In this document: positions 56,140 to 64,000 of the stretch, one piece after another | Numbering within the stretch: the first letter of the stretch is position 1 | Layout of the letters: the number at the start of each line of letters is the position of its first letter | Translations under genes and position numbers: made by a program | From: Trichinella spiralis | Lineage: Eukaryota; Nematoda; Enoplea; Trichinellida; Trichinellidae | Assembly (NCBI GenBank): GCA_000181795.3 | Contig: CM012954.1 | Span: 7,877,945-7,941,944 of the forward strand | DNA: 64,000 nt | Direction of reading: 5' to 3' | Notes under the pieces: model-generated | Databases searched by the model: none | What the model was told of the DNA's origin: nothing | What the model saw: only the letters and a program-made list of their open reading frames with translations

Positions 56140-56388
56140 ATGCTGCTATTGTTCATGTGTTATAATGTGTTCATGCAAATTATGCAAACTTATTCAAAAA
56201 CTGTGCAACTTCGTGAAGGGCAAGAAAAACTGGCCGGTGTAATTTTTCTGTCCAACCGTTACGGTGCAATGCCAATTGCCAAGGCCGAAATTTTCAAATC
56301 GACTGTCCCAAGTAATATAATTCATAATAATTCAAACGTGAACAATAATATCTTCTTCTCTTCAGTCGATAATGATGTGCTTAGATGA
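56140..56388 (+). CDS. Small unassigned ORF with a possible signal peptide
   Basis: A plus-strand frame of 82 codons starts with a hydrophobic leader (MLLLFMCYNVFMQIM) and continues through a region of higher G+C (REGQEKLAGVIFLSNRYG). It then turns into Asn-rich, AT-rich sequence, so the coding part may stop at a donor near CCAA|GTAATA around 56312. It might be a small secreted protein, an exon, or a chance frame. It faces the GGPS1 gene tail to tail. Confidence 0.25.
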   Translation: MLLLFMCYNVFMQIMQTYSKTVQLREGQEKLAGVIFLSNRYGAMPIAKAEIFKSTVPSNIIHNNSNVNNNIFFSSVDNDVLR

Positions 56389-56538
56389 ACAGCTAGCTAA
56401 ATTGAACAACAACAACAAATCCAAAAAAAAATTATACCGACGTCGTTTAAATTTACTTCTTCACAAAATCAACAAGACAAATGTTTTTTTTCTTACAAAA
56501 AATTTTCCTCCCATTTGGCCAAAATGGAAAAATAAACA

Positions 56539-58673
56539 CTACTGCTTTTGACACGTGTGCAGCAGTTGCAACATTTCCATCAAATCTTGCAAATGGGTAT
56601 TACCACCGAATTTTTCAATATCACTCAAAATTCTGAAAGAAAAAAAAGAGAAGAAGACAATTGTTTTTTCTTCATACAATATTTTCGTAAAACGAAAACA
56701 TATTTGGGTATGAAGAATTCGAATCGAATAAACAAACCAAACGCTCAATTATGCTAAAATATCTCAAAACACCGAACAGAATGCGCATCAAATTTTTACA
56801 GTCCAAAAGACAACCAAATATACACTACATTAGAGTACTGTAAATTTAAAAAAATGATTTATCTAAACAGTCAGATTGTAAAAAAACAAAACAAAACCAC
56901 AGAAATTTTTCGAAATTTATGAAAAATTTTTATGCAAATCATTCAAATAAAAAAAAACCAAATGACAATTTTTAAAATATGAAGCGGGAAAATTTGACCT
57001 AGTTTTGTAAAAACAAAAAAAGATTGTCAAGGTTAATGGAATATATATAAACAAAATTATCAACAGATACCATAGTAAAAAAAACTTTCTTTTAATACTA
57101 TTTAAGTATTGTATTTTTACTTATTTTTTCTGATTGCTCAACTGTTCAATAATACCACAGAAATTGGCAACTCCTCGTTTCACTTAATTGCACAAAATTA
57201 ATTATTTTCTTCATTCAGAAAAAAAACCTACGATTATACAAATTCACAAGTATAAGTTCACCTATTACACATTTATTATGGTTGTTAATTTTTTTAGGCG
57301 AAAAAGTATACATTTTTTAAAAGTTGAAATTAAATCATAAATCACAAAAACCCACTTATTTGATAATTCATTCAAACGCTGTTTCGTGTAGTTCAAAGAA
57401 CCCAAATTGGACAGTATGTTGATGCAATGCTTTTTCAATTCCACTGAATTCGTGCGTTGACGTAAAATTTCTGCAAATAAAAATTGTAAAATATGCAGAT
57501 AATATTTTTTTTTCATTACTCAAAATTTGATCATTTTCCGGATTGGATTGAAGTGCGTGAATGATTGGAAATGAAAATTTTCCCTCAGTCAAATCTTCGG
57601 CAAAACCTTTCAACTGAAAAAAAAGCAATATCAATAAATATTTCACTATTCATATTTGCTCATTTCATTATCGGTTTTTTTTTATTCACGCTAAAATTTT
57701 CCCTCACTTCACCAGCAACCAAATTCATATAGTCGTCTCGAATTTGAAAATACGTTGCCATATCATTCAACAATTGATTGTAGTCAGTTTTGTTCGTTGA
57801 AAACAACTGCAACATATTGACACCCAAACGGAAAAGACCGCCGGTTTCTGAAATGTAAAAAATAAAAAGAAACATCGCAAATTTAAATTTTACATTAATT
57901 TCGCGGATCACTTTTGATAACCATATCCAAATATTTCGCCTCAGTTGGACAAATGACCGCATCGCGCCAATAAATTTCCATACCTTGGCCACGATGCAAA
58001 TCGAGCAAAGATTCTAATTAAGAAAAAAAAACAAATTACTGATAGCAAGATTGATGAAAGGCGGAATATTGAAATAAATAATATTTGATAAATTGTAATT
58101 CACCTGTAAATACTTTAACCGCGTCCCTGTGACGCAGCTGGACAGTTTTGGATAGTGCAACGAAATAAATGTAATTGGCAGTATTCAATGTAGTCGGAAG
58201 ACCATAAATACGGTGAGTGACGGGCATACCACGCCGCAGTTCTGAACTGTCTTCAATATCGTCAATCCTGAAAAAAATGAAATAAATCCAATCTAATATA
58301 ATACAAATGAACAATTTTACATCAGACTGGCGTTGTGCAACATCTCGACGATTTCACTAATCGCATTCACTATTTCATTATCAACATTAAGCCATAAATT
58401 GAAACCCTGAAAAATAAAACAGAAAATTGTATAATTTTTAAAGTTGCAAAAAACAATAAAACTTACACAAACCAATTTTACGCGTATCTGCTTTCCGGGT
58501 ATGCTGCAGATGTATTTGAATGGAGCGATCAATTCCTTCAAAAAGAAAAGAAGAAAAAAAATTTTTTTTTCTATGTAAAAAATGGAAATGGAAAATTGTT
58601 TTTCTATTCAAACCTCTTCTTCTTTACTAGCCGGTGGTGATAAGGAGAGCAGCATTGAATTGTCTTTGTCCAT
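56539..58673 (-). CDS. GGPS1: Geranylgeranyl diphosphate synthase (type III, GGPS1)
   Basis: A cytosolic enzyme of the isoprenoid pathway that condenses farnesyl and isopentenyl diphosphates to the C20 donor used for protein geranylgeranylation. Nine minus-strand exons in phase: 58673-58614, 58535-58467, 58406-58321, 58267-58104, 58013-57912, 57847-57708, 57613-57520, 57470-57356 and 56632-56539. They give 307 residues, against about 300 in humans. Visible are PGKQIR, EMLHNAS, the first Asp-rich motif DDIED (74-78), [29 protein letters not shown], the second motif DDYMN (198-202, like human DDYAN), CEDLTEG-like [17 protein letters not shown] and LRQRT. All catalytic elements appear intact. 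Seven introns are short; the last is 723 nt. A splice acceptor sits 17 nt before the ATG, and SART3 ends 243 bp upstream in the same orientation. Confidence 0.96.
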
Positions 58674-58693
58674 TCGCCTTCAAAGCAAAGCTG
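58674..58693 (-). promoter_or_regulatory. Splice acceptor just upstream of the GGPS1 start codon
   Basis: Minus-strand sequence TTTTAATATTTCAG ends at 58691, 17 nt before the GGPS1 ATG, with no donor or exon recognised in the 243 bp back to the SART3 stop. This is the position expected of a trans-splice acceptor for a spliced leader; a cis-spliced 5' UTR intron is the alternative. Confidence 0.45.
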
Positions 58694-58916
58694 AAATATT
58701 AAAATTTTCCAAATTTCGCAGCAAATAAAATTAAAATAAACATTGTCTTCTGACACGAAATACAAACAAAGATAAGAGACTGCATTCGCAGTTATGAAAT
58801 GAAATTTAATCGAAGAATATTATCCATGAATATACACACATATATATATATGAACGTGATTACTTATCAAAAACAACAACGAAAGAAAAATATGAAAAAA
58901 TAGTAATAATAATGGT

Positions 58917-61900
58917 TCACTTCTGCGAAGTGGAAAGTGCTCTGGGAACAAGACGCAGTCGTGGTGCGCTTCTAGCTACATCCGCAGGTCGAGACGTACC
59001 ACCGCTATATGGATTCTGTGATTTTCTGGCAAATGTGGACGACGATCTATCCTGCCTAGGGGGTGGATTGCTGAATTCCACAGACAAACGTTTGCCGAGA
59101 AAGTGAGCTCCATTTTGCCCAAGTCGTGCTCGTTCAGCGGCTTCTTCGTTGTCAAATTCAACATACGCCAAGCCTTTGCTTCTGCCACTCTTGTGCAAAA
59201 CCAAACGCACACTTCTCAAATCACCATATTGCCTAGATGCAAAAAAAAATATGCATATATGGATGGATAATTATTTGTTCTCATCTCTTACCTGAAAAGA
59301 GTTTCCACCTCGTTTTCGGTGGCAAATGTGGGAATATTTTTTACAAAAAGTTTGTTCTTTTCCAAACCGACCGAATATTGGAATCCAGAATTTGGCTTAT
59401 CCGACTGTTGACCAGTTTCGACATCACCTCGGCAAACCGATACATACATCGGCCGTCCATCAATGCAACGACGGTCCATTTTCAGCGCCTTCTTCACACT
59501 GGCTTCATCTTTGTAATCAACATACGCGTAACCTTTGCTACGGTTCGGTCTGAGCATGATCATTCGCACGTCGACCACTTCACCAGCTTCGGCCATCGTA
59601 TCTTTCAGACGTTCTTTAGACAAAGCGAAATCCAAATTGCTCACGAATACCGTATTCGCATGTTTCGTACTTTTGTCGTTTGTTGTTTCCAACGTCGACT
59701 GTTCGACAACTCTAACAACGATGGATAATAATCGAAACAAGATAAAGTAGATCAAAAAAGGCATTAATTACTCTGCTTGTTTCGCATGGGATTCGGCGGT
59801 TTTTGTCTTCTTCGGAACTGGCGGAATGAGAAATCCGTCCGCATCGACTTGCACAGCATCTTCTCGTCCCACCGCAGTACTGATTTCAACGGTCCCAAGT
59901 GAATCTTTCTTGAAGTGATCTTTCGATGATGCTTTTTCACCAACGCTGACGTACGGCTTCACCGAAACCCCATCCCGTTGCATTGCTGAATTCAACAATT
60001 CTTCTCCTACTTCTTCTTCTTGTTGTTCGGCTCGTTTCTTTGCAGTCTGTTGTTGTTTCTTGCGTTGCAATTTCCCCTGAAATCGATATGCAAATTATTT
60101 CAAAAACAACAAAATTCACAAACCTTGCTCTGAATATCCTTCAGTCGCATCTGATGTCGTTCAATGCGATGCATCGTCGACAGCACGTCGTCCAAAGTTC
60201 CCTTTTCGTTCACGTACTGTAGCCATTCGGCAAACAAAGCCGCATGGTGTTCGGACAGTGAATTTGCCGCCTGCTGATAAATTGAACAGACGTGCTGAAA
60301 ATCGCCGTGCTGCCTCTCCAGCCAAACGTAATCGAGCCACAAAGTGGGATTCGTGCCACCGGCTTCGTGCATTATTTCCTTCCAGAGCAGTCGAGCGGCG
60401 TTCATGTCCTTGCAATCGTCCGCCGCGAACCGAGCCCAACTCTGCCGGTACCAGAAATCCGCATCCCAAGCCCCGTGGAATCGATCTTTCAAAATTTCAG
60501 CACCATCTTCGAATCCCTAACATCAACAAATATTAGGATAACAAATTTCAAAAAAAAAATCAAATGTACAACATTCATTATCAAATAATTTACCAGCATA
60601 TTCAACCTCGATTACCTAAGTACTACTTAAAAACACTTTCCTCAATTCACGCATTTAGTTCAAATTTACTTTTTGCTGGGCACATTTCCAAGTAAAACTG
60701 CAATAAATTAAATAAAAATATTCTCATCTTTAGTAAAAATTCAAACTCATATTAAAAGTCAACCATCACCGGTACATGCAAAAAAAAACATCAATGTGCA
60801 CACAAAACTAGTCTTTGTACTAGTCAATAAAATAAATAAATACCACATTACCACCATCATTACAGTACTTTACCAAAACATTACAAATGTTACAAATGAT
60901 GATCCAATGAAAACGATTTAAAACAAAACTTTCAAATTTATACATTTAGTTTAATAATACAATAAAGCGCTAAACAGATAAGATACGAGTATGATTTGGT
61001 GCAAAAAAAAACAAATACTTGCCTTAATAACTTCAGAATACTGTCCACCTTCTGTTGAGATGAATCTTTTCCGTTGATAAATGTGAGTTAACAATAATTC
61101 TACAGTTTCTAATTGCGAATAGGAAATTTCAAGTGCATCTGTCATGACTTTTGATATAATTGACCAGTCGCATTTGAATCGCTCGCAAGCAAGCAAATAC
61201 ATTTGCCTTATTTTCATCGATCTTGGGCAAGAACGGACAGCTCTTCCATAAACAGGCAACGTAACGTCAGGTAAATTCATATTTCTAAAACAGATGAATA
61301 GAAAAAAAAATCTGAAAAAGCACATAAATTACTCGTTAAGCCAGTTCAAATAGCGCAGCCACAATGTTTCGTCAGTGTAACAGTGAAGAATAGCACGTTC
61401 AAAAAGGACTTGTAAACGTGCGGGAGATTTCTGCTTCATTTCGAAATCTATATAAGCGGAAAATTTCGAAGAACGAGGCCCACTGTACGACTCTAGTTGC
61501 TTTTCAAAACTTTCCAACATTTCCAATTCCTTTAAAGCGCTTCTATAAGCAAACTCTGTCGCTTTATCTACTTCAGCACCGTTCAACAGATCTTTATATT
61601 CCTGAAAAAAAATTATTTTATTTAATCTTTTTCCAAATCGCAACGTTTAAACTGTTCTCTACTTCATATGCTTCACGCAGTCCAATATGGGGAACAGACA
61701 ATTGACGACGAAAAACCGATAAATATTGTGCTTTTTCATCAGATGGAGATGAAGAACTACCATTCGGTTGATGCAGTGGAGTCATTGCCATTTCAAAATC
61801 GCGATACATTTGCCAAATTGTTGACGCTTCAGCGACATTCAATCCCACAGCAGTAATTGCTTGTTCAATACGACTGCGCATCTGTAAAAATAACATTGAA

Positions 61901-62420
61901 AAAATTGAAAGTAAAAAAAATAACCAAAAAAATAAACAAATTCTCAATTTACTTCATCCGGTTGTGATGCAGTGCAATAAAGATTCAAATATTCCATCCA
62001 AAGATGCAATGATGCGGGAAAATCTTTCAACCCCTGTTCAAACATAGACAATATGTCTGCTGTCGGAGTTTCCAATTCCAACTCATCGCCAATCCATTCT
62101 AACCATACATTTGGTAAAAGAACAAAACGACGGCTCATTTCACGACGCGTTTCACGTAGTTCTATTAACTCTCCAGCGCATTTCAATGCTTGCACAAGAT
62201 CGTTGTAAACTGAGAAACTTGTAGGATTATCAATTACCTAAAAAATATAGCAAAAGCAAATTAAATACACTATATAAATGTAAAAAAGAGAGAGAAAAAA
62301 ACAAACCATCTGACGCAAGTTAGTGAGCTGCGCGTCAAGTTCATCATCTAAATGGGAATCAAAATCCATATCGTTAAGTTCTTCTCCAAGTTCTTCCATA
62401 TCTTCAGCGCTTTGATTCAT
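58917..62420 (-). CDS. SART3: SART3/Prp24-like U4/U6 snRNP recycling factor
   Basis: A nuclear protein that rejoins U4 and U6 snRNPs after splicing. Nine minus-strand exons in phase: 62420-62307, 62237-61953, 61881-61663, 61601-61333, 61284-61023, 60516-60124, 60076-59772, 59711-59292 and 59232-58917 (860 residues; human about 963). Residues 39 to about 515 hold HAT (half-a-TPR) repeats with the usual W and Y pattern (LWMEYLNLY, IDFEMKQKSPARLQVLFERA, LWLDYVWLERQHGDFQH). A charged linker follows. RRM1 at about 636-710 has TVFVSNL, SKGYAYVDY and MDRRCIDGRPMYVS. RRM2 at about 733-810 has KLFVKNIP and SKGLAYVEF. The tail keeps LRLVPRAL. The C-terminal LSm-binding motif of the family is not seen. 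The intron at 61022-60517 appears to start with GC rather than GT. The initiator ATG follows an acceptor-like TTATAG by 14 nt. Confidence 0.95.
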
Positions 62421-63180
62421 TATTCTATTTGTCTATAATGTAATTCATACTTCAAATGCATTACCATAAAAATATCCATTTACGTTTAAAAATCATTTCC
62501 GAAATAACACATTATGCTTACTGCCTACTAATGACAAACTACTGCATAAAAAACAACATTACATACATTTTCACAAAAAAATTTTAAAATATGGTAATTT
62601 ACGTTTCAGTACATTTACTATTTCCAAAAGTCAGCCAAATCTTAAAAAAACGCCCATAATACAGTACGCTTATTTATAATAGAAGTTTCAGGAAAACAAA
62701 TTCAATCACATGAATATTAAAATTAATACAATTTTATATATTTCATAAATTCCAAGAAAGCTTCAACTTTATCAGTAATAATGTTAAAATGCTTCGCATA
62801 AGCAAATGCAAAATGCTTACAGTATGCTATTTTAAAGTTTGCTCAAAAATGCATTCTTATTTTTTTAATCAAAAGCTGTAACTGCATTATTATTTGTGTC
62901 TATACTTATTTTTTGTACCATGTATAATCGTCATTCATTTTATTTTTTTACTACTTTTAAAATATCAATGATAACAAGTTCGACGTTTTTTAATTAGAAA
63001 AAGTCGAATGTTCACATTTTAAAAATATAGTATATATATTTTTAGTCTTATTTTAATAAAAATTATCTCATTTTATACAAAAAAATATTTATAACTTTAT
63101 TAAACAATGATGAACTATTGTTGTTATTGTATTGTTAGGAATTGCACAAAAATGATTTTCAAGTACATTGTGATTATCCT
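62421..63180. other. Divergent intergenic region between SART3 and a plus-strand gene
   Basis: Very AT-rich, about 0.8 kb, with no open frame of note. It must contain the 5' signals of SART3 on the minus strand and of the gene starting near 63.2 kb on the plus strand, but no motif could be assigned with confidence. Confidence 0.5.
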
Positions 63181-63189
63181 GAGCCTTAC

Positions 63190-64000
63190 AATTACTATTT
63201 AAACGCAGTTGTGACCTCTGCAGATTATTTTGCAGTTAGCATCAGTCGTGTTGTGGCGTGTTCGTTTCTTACCTTACTTGCAGAACGTGCGCTTGTTTTG
63301 GTAAGTTGATGCATCTTTGAAAATGTCTATTTTCATAATTTATAATTTTAAACTTCGAAATAATTTTAAGCTTATATTTTAGCATAAATATTGTATAAAT
63401 GAATTAAATTAATAAAATATAAACTATAAACGTTATTTCTTTTCTTTGTGTCATATTGTTTTGAGTTTCAGAAGTTTATGCAAATTTGGTTAATTATTTC
63501 CTAAACTTAATATGCCTAAATTTCATGTAATGACGGCAAAGTTTTCATATTGATCCATTTCCATTGCGTGTTTGGGTGATTTTTTGCAAAACTTATTAAT
63601 AGTTTCATAGATTTGAAATTCGATTTATAAAATAAGCGCACCAATCGTTATTCTTTTTGTCGAGTTATGCGCATGTGAGTGACATTTTTGTTAGCAAAGC
63701 TGCGTGGAATAATTCACTTGCCACGAAACACCATGGAAAAAGTGCAGTCTTGCATTTTATTTCAAATCAAGCTTAAGTCAAGCGTTTGCAGATTTGCAAA
63801 TAATTTTAAATTTCGAGAAACGATTCAATTCAGGTTTTGTTTAAAGTTCAGCTCAGTTTAAAACAGCTTTTAAACCAATCAGTCGATGATTTTTGTTTTG
63901 CAAAATAGCAATTTACTATCAGTTTATTTTATCGATATATATTTTATTTATTTATATTTTAAGATGATGGTATTCAAGATGGGAAAATCATTTCTTCGAA
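63190..64000 (+). CDS. 5' end of a plus-strand gene, cut off by the window
   Basis: A G+C-richer stretch (about 63200-63300) lies after TATTTAAACG, a TATA-like motif. It ends at a strong donor, TTTTG|GTAAGT (exon end 63300), and has no usable long frame, so it is probably a non-coding first exon. An acceptor, TATATTTTAAG, at 63963 is followed directly by ATGATGG. From 63964 the frame reads MMVFKMGKSFLR and runs to the end of the window. An unrelated 60-codon frame at 63679-63861 would then be intronic. Too little is coding to identify the product. Confidence 0.45.

Overview
The window is a eukaryotic, animal nuclear sequence. It is AT-rich and full of simple repeats, and its protein-coding genes are broken by GT-AG introns. 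Many introns are only 45-100 nt and end in TTTTCAG or TTTTAG. No rRNA, tRNA, CRISPR array or transposable element was recognised by eye. The intron style, the K2P channel, the NR2C-type receptor and a splice acceptor 17 nt before one start codon (possible trans-splicing) suggest a nematode, perhaps an early-branching one. The organism assignment is an inference and is not certain. Exon boundaries below were set by hand from splice signals; for the identified genes, the exon lengths sum to whole codons.

Layout: almost every gene lies on the minus strand. At 3.3-20.0 kb is a BCL11-type zinc-finger repressor gene. Its first coding exon carries the SRRKQ NuRD-recruitment motif and sits 13.2 kb upstream of exon 2, and a phase-compatible alternative first exon lies inside that intron. 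At 22.97-23.97 kb are the last three exons of an unidentified gene. At 24.5-31.2 kb is a two-pore-domain potassium channel with at least two candidate first exons. At 31.9-32.4 kb is the 3' part of a second unidentified gene. At 33.1-38.3 kb is a complete eight-exon gene for an unidentified single-pass membrane protein of 715 residues, with a possible alternative second exon.

At 38.9-41.1 kb is AGGF1 (OCRE-like, FHA and G-patch domains, 12 exons, 443 residues). At 42.9-50.2 kb is an NR2C (TR2/TR4-like) nuclear receptor with a long, repeat-rich N-terminal exon. Between 50.2 and 56.5 kb there are only CpG-richer patches and two small, weakly supported plus-strand ORFs. At 56.5-58.7 kb is geranylgeranyl diphosphate synthase (9 exons, 307 residues). 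At 58.9-62.4 kb is SART3 (HAT repeats and two RRMs, 860 residues), directly upstream of the synthase in the same orientation. At the right edge a plus-strand gene begins and is cut off by the window.

The genes do not form one pathway. There are regulators of transcription (BCL11, NR2C), RNA and splicing proteins (SART3 and perhaps AGGF1), an isoprenoid enzyme and an ion channel. The most interesting points are the phase-compatible alternative first or second exons in BCL11, the K2P gene and the 715-residue gene; the GC-AG intron and the missing C-terminal LSm-binding motif in SART3; the possible SART3-GGPS1 operon; and three protein-coding loci that could not be assigned to a family.
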